Origin: Caulobacter sp. Root655 | GTDB lineage: Bacteria > Pseudomonadota > Alphaproteobacteria > Caulobacterales > Caulobacteraceae | Assembly (NCBI RefSeq): GCF_001427665.1 | Contig: NZ_LMHC01000001.1 | Span: 850,684-914,683 of the forward strand | DNA: 64,000 nucleotides | Direction of reading: 5' to 3' | Shown: positions 7,163 to 15,356 of the stretch, piece by piece | How the letters are laid out: each line of letters opens with the position of its first letter | Position numbering within the stretch: position 1 is the stretch's first letter | Made by a program: the position numbers and the translations under genes | The notes under the pieces: generated by a model | Told to the model about the DNA's origin: nothing | Seen by the model: the letters and a program-made list of their open reading frames with translations, nothing else | Database searches by the model: none

Positions 7163-9046
7163 TCAGGCCGCCGCCACCTTGGAGCCGTTCTTGCGCGAGG
7201 CGGCCACGGCGGTTTCGATGGCGTCGTAGAGCTTGGTCACCTCGATCGGCTTGGCGACGTGGCCATCCATGCCGGCGGCCATGTAGCCCTCGACCTGGTG
7301 GACCAGGGCGTTGGCGGTGACCGCCACGATCGGGATGCGCTTGCGGCCCTCGCTGATCTCCAGGCCGCGGATGGTGCGGGCGGCCTCGACGCCGTCCATC
7401 ACCGGCATGTGGATGTCCATCAGCACGATGTCGAAGCCGCCGCGTTTCCACGCGTCGACGCAGGCCGCGCCGTCGGCCACCAGCTCGACCTCGGCGCCCA
7501 GCGGGGCCAGGACGGCGGCGATGACCTTCTGGTTGGTGGGATTGTCGTCGGCGGCCAGCACCCGCAGGCGGCGCTCGGACTCGACCGGCGGCGGGGCGGG
7601 TTCGACCGCGATGGGGGCGACGGCCTCGCCGCGCGGCATGGCGACCACGACGGTGAAGGTCGAGCCCTGGCCTTCGCGGCTCTGGACGTGCACGCCGCCG
7701 CCCATCAGCGTGGCCAGTTCGTTGCAGATCGACAGGCCCAGGCCCGAGCCGCCGAACCGGCGCGTGGTCGAGCTGTCGGCCTGGACGAACTTGTCGAACA
7801 ACCGCGGCAGGGTCTCGGCGTCGATGCCGATGCCGGTGTCGACCACGTCGATGCGCAGGCCCCGCCCGTCGTCGGCCGAGGCGAACCGCACCGAGACAGA
7901 GCCCTCCAGCGTGAACTTCAGGGCGTTGGAGACCAGGTTGCCGAGGATCTGGCGCAGGCGGTCGGCGTCGCCGCGCCAGGCGCCCAGGGCTTCGGGGGCG
8001 ACGAAGACGCCGAATTCCAGGCCCTTCTGGCGGGCCTGGGTGGCGTAGGATTCGCGGACCGACAGGGCCAGGCTGGCCAGGTCGAAGTCGCGCTCGACCA
8101 GGTCCAGGCGTCCGGCCTCGATCTTGGACAGGTCCAGCACGTCGTTGAGCACCGACAGCAGCAGGGCGCCGGATTCGCGGATCACCGACAGGCGTTCGCG
8201 CTGGACGGCGTTCAACTCGCCCATGGCCATCACCTCGGTCATGGCCAGCACGCCGTTCAGGGGCGTGCGGATCTCGTGGCTCATATTGGCCAGGAAGTGC
8301 GATTTCAGGACGTTGGCGGCGTTGGCGTCGTCGCGGGCCTTGACCAGTTCGGCCATGGCGCCGCGCAGGTCGTGGTCGTTGATCTCCAGCCGCGAGACCA
8401 GGTGGTTGAAGCTGTCGGTCAGGCTGTGGAAGACGTCGTCGTCGGCGGCCTGCACGATGGGCTTGAAGCGGCCGTCGGCGGCGACCTCGCGCATGGCCTG
8501 GGACAGGCGCTCCATCGGCTTGGTCATGCGGCGGGCCAGGCCGTTGGCCAGCAGGATCGCCAGGCCTGCCGATCCGAAGAACAGGGTGCCGGTCAGGGCC
8601 AGGTCGCGGGCCAGGATGTCCACCAGGCTGGGGCGCTTGGCCATCAGCGCCAGGGCGCCGACCTGACGCGAGCCCAGCATGATCGGCCGGGTGAGGGTTT
8701 CGACGTTCGCGCCCGCGCCGGAGCCGATCTGGGCCGTGACCTGACCCTGCATGTCGGTCAGACGCACGGCGACGACGTTCGGGGCCTTGGCCACCGCTTC
8801 CAGGGCGCGGTAGGCGCCGACGGTATTGTGGTCGGCCATGGGCGCGGCGGCGCCGGCCGCCACCATCTGGGCCAGGATCTCGTGGCTGGCCTTGGATTCC
8901 TGTCGGGCGACGCTCCACTGCTGGAGCATGAAGCACAGACACGCCGCCAATAGCGCGGCCACGGTCGTGGTCAGGGCGACAACCGCGATTCGCGCCTGCA
9001 AAGGCGCATGGGTCGCGACTTCGGAGTTGCGGCTGTCGTCGATCAT
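7163..9046 (-). CDS. Membrane hybrid histidine kinase (sensor-HAMP-HisKA-HATPase-REC)
   Basis: 627 residues. A membrane segment (about 20-42) leads to a periplasmic sensor region (about 43-145) that resembles a CHASE8-type domain, then a second membrane segment (about 147-170) and HAMP (about 171-222). The dimerisation box FLANMSHEIRTPLNG places the phospho-His at 257. The ATPase boxes are intact: NLVSNALKF, DTGIGI and GGSGLGLSICN. A receiver domain (about 494-615) has the acidic pair D500/D501, phospho-acceptor D544 in LMDIHMPVMDG and the conserved Lys in AKPIE. It should autophosphorylate and pass phosphate internally, then to a histidine phosphotransferase encoded elsewhere. No partner regulator is adjacent. 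Confidence 0.92.
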   Translation of the reverse strand: MIDDSRNSEVATHAPLQARIAVVALTTTVAALLAACLCFMLQQWSVARQESKASHEILAQMVAAGAAAPMADHNTVGAYRALEAVAKAPNVVAVRLTDMQGQVTAQIGSGAGANVETLTRPIMLGSRQVGALALMAKRPSLVDILARDLALTGTLFFGSAGLAILLANGLARRMTKPMERLSQAMREVAADGRFKPIVQAADDDVFHSLTDSFNHLVSRLEINDHDLRGAMAELVKARDDANAANVLKSHFLANMSHEIRTPLNGVLAMTEVMAMGELNAVQRERLSVIRESGALLLSVLNDVLDLSKIEAGRLDLVERDFDLASLALSVRESYATQARQKGLEFGVFVAPEALGAWRGDADRLRQILGNLVSNALKFTLEGSVSVRFASADDGRGLRIDVVDTGIGIDAETLPRLFDKFVQADSSTTRRFGGSGLGLSICNELATLMGGGVHVQSREGQGSTFTVVVAMPRGEAVAPIAVEPAPPPVESERRLRVLAADDNPTNQKVIAAVLAPLGAEVELVADGAACVDAWKRGGFDIVLMDIHMPVMDGVEAARTIRGLEISEGRKRIPIVAVTANALVHQVEGYMAAGMDGHVAKPIEVTKLYDAIETAVAASRKNGSKVAAA

Positions 9047-9215
9047 TTCCCGTCCTAGGAGAATCCCAGGGTTTAGCTTGACCCAATCTTCCTAACGCTT
9101 CGCTTCCAAGACACGACGAAGGTGCGACAAAACAACGTTAGGGGGCATTTCTGTTTGCATAATTTTTAACTTTCCGTTTACCTCGCTTCTTAGGCTTTCA
9201 TTAAGGAGACGGGGC

Positions 9216-9551
9216 ATGGAAAAGGTTTTTGTTGTTAAGCGCGCGGCCGCCAAGCTGCACGCAACCGAAGCCGCGATCGATGCGGCCATGGTTCAAGCCG
9301 CTGAAATGATGGCGGAACTGGTCCAGACCCGTAAGGATCTGAACCTGTCGGCGACGGTCGGCGCCGGCGCCACCGCCAAGGTCGTCGCCGCGGTCGCCGC
9401 TCTGTCGGAAGCCCGTACGGCCATGGTCGACGCGCACGCCGTGATGGACGAAGTCCGCCTGCGCCTCGGTGTCCGCACCAAGATGATGGGCTGGGAATTC
9501 AAGATGGAAGCGGCTCCGGTGGCCGACGACCGTCTGGCCGAAGCCAGCTAA
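9216..9551 (+). CDS. Small helical protein, unknown function
   Basis: 111 residues, almost entirely predicted alpha-helical and Ala-rich, with no signal peptide or membrane segment. AAGGAG stands about 8 bp before ATG 9216, so the start is good. Codon use is typical of the genome. The 170-bp leader is AT-rich, with TTTGCATAATTTTTAAC at about 9155-9171, suggesting a strong promoter. CCTAACG (9091) and CGTTAGG (9136) form a spaced dyad there. I cannot assign a role. Confidence 0.75.
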   Translation: MEKVFVVKRAAAKLHATEAAIDAAMVQAAEMMAELVQTRKDLNLSATVGAGATAKVVAAVAALSEARTAMVDAHAVMDEVRLRLGVRTKMMGWEFKMEAAPVADDRLAEAS

Positions 9552-9570
9552 GCAATATTGCAAGAGTTTA

Positions 9571-9610
9571 ATCCCTAGAGTCTCCAATTCACGTTAGAGA
9601 CTCTAGGGAT
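9571..9610. promoter_or_regulatory. Perfect 14-bp hairpin overlapping next start codon
   Basis: ATCCCTAGAGTCTC (9571-9584) and GAGACTCTAGGGAT (9597-9610) are perfectly complementary around a 12-base loop. There is no T-run afterwards. The ATG of the next gene begins at 9609, inside the right arm. It could be a terminator for the upstream gene or a structure hiding the next start. Confidence 0.6.
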
Positions 9611-10052
9611 GCATGTTCAGCTAGCGCCGTTCTTTGGATGGGCCGCCACTCTTGTGGTGTGCGGTCTGGCGTGGACCAGAGGCTCCCCCGCGGAGCGCTG
9701 GGGCAGCGTCATCGTCCTGATCGGCTCTATCGTGTCCATACCGATCCAGTTTCTGCTGCCGGAACCTAGCCAGGCCGTCGTCTCTCTGCTTTGCGAGGGG
9801 CTGTACGGCCTTAGCTTCCTGATGCTGGCCCTGCGCTATGCCAGTCCCTGGCTGGGCGGCGCGATGTTGCTGCAGGCGATCCAGTTCAGCCTGCACGCCT
9901 ATTACATCGTCGGCGACCTGCCGCACGACCAGACCTACCGCATCGTCAACAATCTGAACTCCGCCGGGGTGCTGATCTGCATCCTGTTCGGCATCTTCGC
10001 GTCCTGGCGCCGCCAGGCCCGCGTCCAGGCCAAGCTCCGCGCCGCAAAATAA
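9609..10052 (+). CDS. Small multi-pass membrane protein, unknown function
   Basis: 147 residues with four likely membrane segments (about 8-22, 33-50, 58-78 and 118-133) and a basic C-terminal tail. No family motif recognised. The start ATG at 9609 lies in the right arm of a strong hairpin, with no Shine-Dalgarno visible, so the assigned start may be wrong or translation may be structure-controlled. No better in-frame start is evident nearby. Confidence 0.6.
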   Translation: MHVQLAPFFGWAATLVVCGLAWTRGSPAERWGSVIVLIGSIVSIPIQFLLPEPSQAVVSLLCEGLYGLSFLMLALRYASPWLGGAMLLQAIQFSLHAYYIVGDLPHDQTYRIVNNLNSAGVLICILFGIFASWRRQARVQAKLRAAK

Positions 10053-10138
10053 TTGCCGGGCGCGGACGATTCGTTCGTTCCGCGGCAAAATCTCTCCTTG
10101 CCTTCATCGCGAAAACACTGTTTCTCGCCGGCGGGCCA

Positions 10139-10180
10139 CGCCCCCCCAACGGGGCGCTGTCCATCTGTAAGGATGGGAGA
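10139..10180 (+). promoter_or_regulatory. Structured serC leader, candidate serC-type RNA element
   Basis: Two hairpins stand directly before serC: CGCCCC/GGGGCG (10139-10156), then UCCAUC/GAUGGG (10160-10177). The second overlaps the ribosome binding site GGGAGA (10175-10180), eight bases before ATG 10188. A conserved serC RNA motif upstream of serC is known in alphaproteobacteria. Whether this is that motif needs a covariance-model search. Confidence 0.4.
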
Positions 10181-10187
10181 CATCGCT

Positions 10188-11363
10188 ATGACCACCCCCC
10201 TCGCCAAGCCGGCGATCCGCCCGGCTCGTCCCGAGTTCTCTTCCGGCCCCTGCGCCAAACGGCCCGGCTGGACCCCCGAAAATCTCAGAAACGCCGTGCT
10301 GGGCCGGTCGCACCGCTCCAAGCTGGGCAAGGGCCGCCTGAAGGCCGCCATCGACCAGACGCGCGAAGTGCTGGAGGTCCCCGAGGACTTCCTGATCGGC
10401 ATCGTCGCCGGCTCCGACACCGGCGCCGTCGAGATGGCGATGTGGTCGATGCTGGGCGCCCGCCCGGTGCAGGTCATGGCCTTCGAATCCTTCGGCAAGG
10501 ACTGGGTCACCGACGTGACCAAGCAGCTGAAGCTGCCCAATGTCGAGGTGCTCGACGCGCCCTATGGCCAGCTGCCGGACACCGCCAAGGTCGATCCGGC
10601 CAAGGACCTGGTCTTCACCTGGAACGGCACCACCTCGGGCGTCCGCGTCCCGAACGCCGACTTCATCAGCGCCGACCGCGAAGGCATCGTCATCTGCGAC
10701 GCCACCAGCGCCGCCTTCGCCCAGGAGCTGGACTGGACCAAGCTGGATGTCGTGACCTTCTCCTGGCAGAAAGCCTTGGGCGGCGAGGGCGCGCACGGCG
10801 TGCTGATCCTGTCGCCGCGCGCCGTGGCGCGACTGGAGAGCTACACCCCGGCCTGGCCGATGCCGAAGCTGTTCCGGATGACGAAAGGCGGCAAGATCGC
10901 CGCCGACATCTTCGAAGGCGCGACCATCAACACGCCGTCGATGCTGTGTGTCGAAGACGCCCTGGACGCCCTGAAGTGGGCCGCCTCGATCGGCGGGCTG
11001 GAAGCCATGCAGGGCCGCGCCGACCAGAACCTGGCGGTGCTGGCCGACTGGGTGGCCAAGACCCCGTGGGTCGATTTCCTGGCGGCCACGCCGGACATCC
11101 GCTCCAACACCTCGGTGTGCCTCAAGGTGGTCGATCCGACAATCGCCGCCCTGCCGGAAGACGCCCAGGCCGACTTCGCCAAGAAGCTGGCCAGCCTGCT
11201 CGAGAAGGAGGGCGCCGCCCTCGACATCGGCGGCTACCGCGACGCCCCGGCCGGCCTGCGCATCTGGTGCGGCGCCACGGTGGAGGCCTCGGACGTCGAG
11301 GCCCTGACGCCCTGGCTCGACTGGGCGTTCGCGACCGTCTGCGCCGAACTGGCCGCCGCTTAA
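10188..11363 (+). CDS. serC: Phosphoserine aminotransferase
   Basis: 391 residues. Transfers an amino group from glutamate to 3-phosphohydroxypyruvate, the second step of serine synthesis, and can also act in pyridoxal-phosphate synthesis. The N-terminal [15 protein letters not shown] and [14 protein letters not shown] are typical of the alphaproteobacterial/methanogen-type SerC. The cofactor Lys is K195 in [15 protein letters not shown]. The start at 10188 follows GGGAGA; the frame is open 45 codons earlier but those residues are leader sequence. serA follows after a 100-bp A repeat, so the two form the serine pathway pair in order. Confidence 0.93.
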   Translation: MTTPLAKPAIRPARPEFSSGPCAKRPGWTPENLRNAVLGRSHRSKLGKGRLKAAIDQTREVLEVPEDFLIGIVAGSDTGAVEMAMWSMLGARPVQVMAFESFGKDWVTDVTKQLKLPNVEVLDAPYGQLPDTAKVDPAKDLVFTWNGTTSGVRVPNADFISADREGIVICDATSAAFAQELDWTKLDVVTFSWQKALGGEGAHGVLILSPRAVARLESYTPAWPMPKLFRMTKGGKIAADIFEGATINTPSMLCVEDALDALKWAASIGGLEAMQGRADQNLAVLADWVAKTPWVDFLAATPDIRSNTSVCLKVVDPTIAALPEDAQADFAKKLASLLEKEGAALDIGGYRDAPAGLRIWCGATVEASDVEALTPWLDWAFATVCAELAAA

Positions 11364-11372
11364 AGCCTTAGA

Positions 11373-11479
11373 ACTCCCCCCTCCGTCGGCTTCGCCGACA
11401 CCTCCCCCACAGGGGGAGGACTTCGCTTCCAAGCCCTCCCCCTGTGGGGGAGGCGGCGCGAAGCGCCGGAGGGGGGAGT
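11373..11479. repeat. Palindromic intergenic repeat, family A
   Basis: ACTCCCCCCTCCGTCGGC at the left and GCCGGAGGGGGGAGTG at the right, with two internal CCTCCCCC/GGGGGAGG hairpins. Here the order of inner and outer arms is reversed relative to most A copies. It sits between serC and serA. Confidence 0.8.
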
Positions 11480-11510
11480 GTTCTCAACATTCTCCGCAAG
11501 GAACACCTCC

Positions 11511-13091
11511 ATGACCGCTCCCCGCGTCCTCATCGCCGACAGCCTGTCCCCCGCCGCCGTCGCCATCTTCACCGCCCGCGGCGTCCAGGCCGACGTCAAG
11601 ACCGGCCTCTCCAAGGCCGAACTGCTGGAAATCATCGGCGACTATGACGGCCTGGCCGTCCGTTCGGCCACCAAGGCCGACCCCGAGGTGATCGCCGCCG
11701 CCAAGAAGCTGAAGGTCATCGGCCGGGCCGGCATCGGCGTCGACAACGTCAACATCCCGGCCGCCACCGCCGCCGGCATCGTGGTGATGAACACCCCGTT
11801 CGGCAACTCGATCACCACCGCCGAGCACGCCATCGCCATGATGTTCGCCCTGGCCCGCCAACTGCCCGCCGCCGACGTCTCCACCCAGGCCGGCAAGTGG
11901 GAGAAGAACCGCTTCATGGGCGTGGAGCTGTACGCCAAGACCCTGGGCCTGATCGGGGCCGGCAACATCGGCGGCATCGTCGCCGACCGGGCGCTGGGCC
12001 TGAAGATGAAGGTCGTGGCCTACGACCCCTTCCTGTCGCCGGAACGCGCCATCGAGATCGGCGTCGAGAAGGTCGAGCTGGACGAGCTGCTGGCCCGCGC
12101 CGACGTCATCACCCTGCACACCCCGCTGACCGACAAGACCCGCAACATCCTGTCGGCGGACGCCCTGAAGAAGACCAAGAAGGGCGTGCTGATCGTCAAT
12201 TGCGCCCGCGGCGGCCTGGTCGACGAGGTCGCCCTGCGCGAACTGCTCGACAGCGGCCATGTCGGCGGCGCCGGCTTCGACGTCTTCACCGAGGAGCCGG
12301 CCAAGGCCAACCCGCTGTTCGGTTCGGACAAGGTCGTGGCCACCCCGCACCTGGGCGCCAGCACCAACGAAGCCCAGGAGAACGTCGCCCTGCAAGTCGC
12401 CGAGCAGATGAGCGACTACCTGCTGACCGGCGCGGTGACCAACGCCCTCAACAGCCCGTCGATCAGCGCCGAGGAAGCCCCCAAGCTGAAGCCGTTCGTG
12501 GCCCTGGCCGAGAAGATCGGCGCCCTGGCCGGCCAGATGGTCGACTTCGGCATCCTGGCCATCGACATCGCCTACGAGGGCGAGGTGTCCAACCTCAACG
12601 TCAAGCCGATGACCTCGGCCGCCCTGGCCGGAATCCTCAAGCCGATGCTGGCCGAGATCAACATGGTCTCCGCGCCGGCCGTGGCCAAGGAACGCGGCAT
12701 CACCGTCTCCGAGAGCCGCCAGGAGGTCAGCCCCACCTATGACAGCCTGATGCGCATCACCATCACCACCGAGAAGGGCAAGCGCGCCTTCGCCGGCACG
12801 GTGATCGCCGGCGCGCCGCGCATGGTCGAGGTCAAGGGCATGGAGCTGGACGCGGGCTTCTCGCCGGCCATGCTCTACATCAACAACCTCGACAAGCCGG
12901 GCTTCATCGGCGCCCTGGGCATGCTGCTGGGCGAGGCGGGCGTCAACATCGCCACCTTCAACCTGGGCCGGCTTTCCGCCGACGAGGACGCCATCGCCCT
13001 GGTCGGCGTCGACCAGGCCCCGGACGAGGTCCTGCTGGGCAAGATCCAGGCCCTGCCGCACGTCAAGGAAGCCCGCGCCCTGACGTTCTAG
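11511..13091 (+). CDS. serA: D-3-phosphoglycerate dehydrogenase
   Basis: 526 residues, the long type. Oxidises 3-phosphoglycerate to 3-phosphohydroxypyruvate, committing carbon to serine. The N-terminal substrate domain and the Rossmann domain (GLIGAGNIGGIVADRA) carry the catalytic Arg in NCARGGLVDE, Glu in FDVFTEEP and His in TPHLGASTNEA. An intervening ASB domain and a C-terminal ACT domain (about residues 455-526, LYINNLDKPGFIGALG) suggest allosteric control, classically by serine. ATG 11511 has AAGGA upstream. It follows serC in the same direction. Confidence 0.95.
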   Translation: MTAPRVLIADSLSPAAVAIFTARGVQADVKTGLSKAELLEIIGDYDGLAVRSATKADPEVIAAAKKLKVIGRAGIGVDNVNIPAATAAGIVVMNTPFGNSITTAEHAIAMMFALARQLPAADVSTQAGKWEKNRFMGVELYAKTLGLIGAGNIGGIVADRALGLKMKVVAYDPFLSPERAIEIGVEKVELDELLARADVITLHTPLTDKTRNILSADALKKTKKGVLIVNCARGGLVDEVALRELLDSGHVGGAGFDVFTEEPAKANPLFGSDKVVATPHLGASTNEAQENVALQVAEQMSDYLLTGAVTNALNSPSISAEEAPKLKPFVALAEKIGALAGQMVDFGILAIDIAYEGEVSNLNVKPMTSAALAGILKPMLAEINMVSAPAVAKERGITVSESRQEVSPTYDSLMRITITTEKGKRAFAGTVIAGAPRMVEVKGMELDAGFSPAMLYINNLDKPGFIGALGMLLGEAGVNIATFNLGRLSADEDAIALVGVDQAPDEVLLGKIQALPHVKEARALTF

Positions 13092-13111
13092 GACCCGGAT
13101 CCTTCTCGGTC

Positions 13112-13137
13112 GGGGACAGGCGCATGCGCCTGTCCCC
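13112..13137. repeat. Palindromic repeat, family C (copy 2)
   Basis: GGGGACAGGCGCA joined to TGCGCCTGTCCCC, a perfect 26-bp palindrome, 20 bp after the serA stop. It could act as a terminator hairpin, but no T-run follows. Confidence 0.88.
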
Positions 13138-13257
13138 AGCCAAGTCCGCATTCGCAGATTCCGTGCAGAGACGAAGCGGAAGTCGAGCAGGCCTCGGAAC
13201 GCCGTTCCCAAGCCGCGCCGCAGCGGCTAGTCGGGACCGTCACCCTCAGGAGTCCGC

Positions 13258-13620
13258 ATGCCGCCTCGCGTCCGCCGCAAGATCAATCGCCTGGTCTTCG
13301 CCGTCTTCGTGGCCGCTTCGGCCTTCGCCCTGTGGCGGGCCCTTGTTCCGGGCGACGACAGCGTCGGCCTGATCCCCTGGGACAAGGCCAAGCACTTCAT
13401 CGTCTTCTACGTGCTGGCGACCCTGGCCAGCCTGGCTCTGCCGCGCAGCCGCCTGTGGCGCATCGGCCTGGTGGTGCTGGCCTTCGGCGGCCTGATCGAG
13501 ATTTTGCAGGGCCTGCCGATCATCGGCCGCGACGCCTCGTGGTTCGACCTGCTGGCCGACGCCTGCGGCATCTGCGCGGCGTTCGGGCCGATGGTGCTGA
13601 CACAGTGGCGGGAGCGGTAG
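13258..13620 (+). CDS. VanZ-like family membrane protein
   Basis: 120 residues. After a basic N-terminus come four predicted membrane segments (about 12-28, 43-62, 70-85 and 98-113). The DKAKHFIVFYVLATLASLALPR segment (split here as DKAKHFIVFYVL then ATLASLALPR) and the GLIEILQ motif are typical of the VanZ/teicoplanin-resistance-like family. In Gram-negatives these proteins have no established function, and resistance should not be inferred. The CAG GAG run before ATG 13258 supports the start. Confidence 0.75.
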   Translation: MPPRVRRKINRLVFAVFVAASAFALWRALVPGDDSVGLIPWDKAKHFIVFYVLATLASLALPRSRLWRIGLVVLAFGGLIEILQGLPIIGRDASWFDLLADACGICAAFGPMVLTQWRER

Positions 13621-13627
13621 GCGGACC

Positions 13628-15178
13628 CTAGGCCGCCGCTTCGGCTTCGTCGTCCTCGCCGCCGAGCAGGGCGCTGAGCACCACGGCCAGGCGCTCGGGC
13701 TTGATCGGCTTTTCGACCACGTCCTGCATTCCGGCGGCGATATAGGTCTGGACGTCGGCCGGATCGGCGTTGGCGGTCAGGGCGACGATCGGCGCCGAGC
13801 CGGCGCGGCCGGGCAGTTCGCGGATGGCGCGGGTGGCGGTGATTCCGTCCATGCGCGGCATCTTGATGTCCATCAGGATCAGGTCGAACCGCCCCGAACG
13901 GGCCGCCTCGACCGCCTCGATCCCGTCGACCACCTGTTCGGAGGTGCAGTCGAACATCTCGCACAGGGCCTCGGCGACCATGCGGTTGGTGGCGTTGTCG
14001 TCGACGATCAGGATGTGGGCCGAGCGGGCGTCCAGGGTCGGGGCCGCGTGACGGTCGTCGGCCAGGCTGGCGGTCGGGGCCACCAGCGAGAATTGCAGGG
14101 TCAGGCCGGCGCCCAGATTGGCCTCGGCCTTCAGCGGGCCGCCCATGGCGCGGGTCAGGCTGTGGGCCAGGGCCATGCCGACGCCCAGGGCCAGTTCGCT
14201 GCGGTCCTCGATGCGCGCCGCGCCCAGCGGGTCGAACACCCGGGCCAGGCGGTCCCGCGGCGAGCCGCCGGTGTTGTCGCGCACGCGGCCTTCCAGCCGC
14301 AGCCCGCCCTCGACGCCGCGGGCCTTGAGGCTGGCCTCGATGACGCCGCGGCCGCTGGACAGGGCGCTGTCGATCAGGGCGTCGAACACCTGCAGCACCC
14401 GGTTGGCGTCGATCAGGGCCGTGGCCTCGGGGTCGCCGTCATAGGAGAACAGCAGGGTCGAGCCGCCCTCGGCGGCGCGGGCGCTCCAGCGCGCCTCGAC
14501 GGCGTCGCTGAGGTCGCGCAGCAGGGACGGGGCCAGGTCGAGCACCAGGTCGCCCACGGCGGCGCGGCGCAGGTCCATGGCGCGGCCGAGCACGGCGCTC
14601 ATGTCGCGGCTGGTCTCGCCGATGGCGCGGACATAAGCGCTGGCGTCGGGCGTCAGGCGCGACTGCTCCAGCCGTTCGGTGAAGGCCAGCACGCCTTCCA
14701 GGTGGTGGCCGATGTCGGTGGCCATGCGCTCGACCAGGGCCATGGCCTCGCCGGCTTCGCGCTGCTTGCGGCGGTGCGAGCTCAGCAGCGAGGTCAGGCC
14801 GCCGACTCCGACATAGTCCCCGGCCTCGTCCACGGCGATGAAGGCGCTGCGGAACACCGGGATGGCGCTCTGCGAGATGCGTTCGACCAAGGCGTCGGGG
14901 TCGAGGTCCAGGGCGACGACGCGCGGCCCCAGGTCCATCACCTCGACGATCGAGCGCGGGCCCAGGGTGTCGGCGGCGACGGCCATCTGGCCCAGCATCA
15001 CGTCGCGATAGACCAGGCCCACGGGCTTGCCCTTCTCGACCACGGCCAGCGCGGCGATGTGCGGTTCGGCGAGGAAGATCGCCCGGACGTCGGCGCATGG
15101 CGTCGTCGGGTCGATCGGGGCTCGGCGGTCGATAAGGCGGGCGAGCGTGTCCATGCGGCCGTTCGGGCAGGCGTCCAT
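13628..15178 (-). CDS. CBS-domain, degenerate histidine-kinase and receiver protein
   Basis: 516 residues, soluble. Residues about 12-135 resemble a CBS pair (VRAIFLAEPHIAALAVVEKG, MDLGPRVVALDLDPD, FIAVDEAGDYVGVGGLTS). A helical DHp-like stretch (about 145-205) reads GHHLEGVLAFTERL, without the normal HExRTP box. The ATPase region keeps DNTGG and a glycine-rich GVGMALAHSL, but the N box reads LIDSAL: the metal-binding Asn is Ser271. This suggests weak or no kinase activity. The C-terminal receiver (about 386-505) is intact, with D393/D394, D437 in LMDIKMPRMDG and a Lys in EKPIKPE. Start ATG 15178 or 15154. It is probably a scaffold or receiver hub in a phosphorelay. Confidence 0.75.
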   Translation of the reverse strand: MDACPNGRMDTLARLIDRRAPIDPTTPCADVRAIFLAEPHIAALAVVEKGKPVGLVYRDVMLGQMAVAADTLGPRSIVEVMDLGPRVVALDLDPDALVERISQSAIPVFRSAFIAVDEAGDYVGVGGLTSLLSSHRRKQREAGEAMALVERMATDIGHHLEGVLAFTERLEQSRLTPDASAYVRAIGETSRDMSAVLGRAMDLRRAAVGDLVLDLAPSLLRDLSDAVEARWSARAAEGGSTLLFSYDGDPEATALIDANRVLQVFDALIDSALSSGRGVIEASLKARGVEGGLRLEGRVRDNTGGSPRDRLARVFDPLGAARIEDRSELALGVGMALAHSLTRAMGGPLKAEANLGAGLTLQFSLVAPTASLADDRHAAPTLDARSAHILIVDDNATNRMVAEALCEMFDCTSEQVVDGIEAVEAARSGRFDLILMDIKMPRMDGITATRAIRELPGRAGSAPIVALTANADPADVQTYIAAGMQDVVEKPIKPERLAVVLSALLGGEDDEAEAAA

Positions 15179-15272
15179 TGGGATCCTACCTTGGCCTGAT
15201 TGGCGTTGCGGAGTCGTAAATGGCCAAACGACTTTCCCTTTTCCGGGTGGGACGAAAGGTCGCGCACGCGAA

Positions 15273-15300
15273 GAGGGCGGCGGATCGCTCCGCCGCCCTC
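15273..15300 (-). terminator. GC-rich 12-bp hairpin downstream of TonB receptor
   Basis: GAGGGCGGCGGA, a 4-base loop, then TCCGCCGCCCTC: perfect 12-bp arms about 57 bp after the receptor stop. On the minus strand it is followed by TTCGCG, so the T-tract is weak. Confidence 0.55.
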
Positions 15301-15318
15301 CCTGGTGGTGTCCAGACT

Positions 15319-15344
15319 GGGGACAGGCGCATGCGCCTGTCCCC
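15319..15344. repeat. Palindromic repeat, family C (copy 3)
   Basis: Perfect 26-bp palindrome of the same sequence as the copy at 13112. It is preceded by AGACT, as is the amplified copy at 29771-29863. Confidence 0.88.
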
Positions 15345-15356
15345 AATCGAGTTGAC

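Noticed and set aside
13258..13620. Antibiotic resistance call for the VanZ-like gene
   Set aside because: Only the small membrane domain is present, without a van cluster. The family name does not imply resistance in this group.
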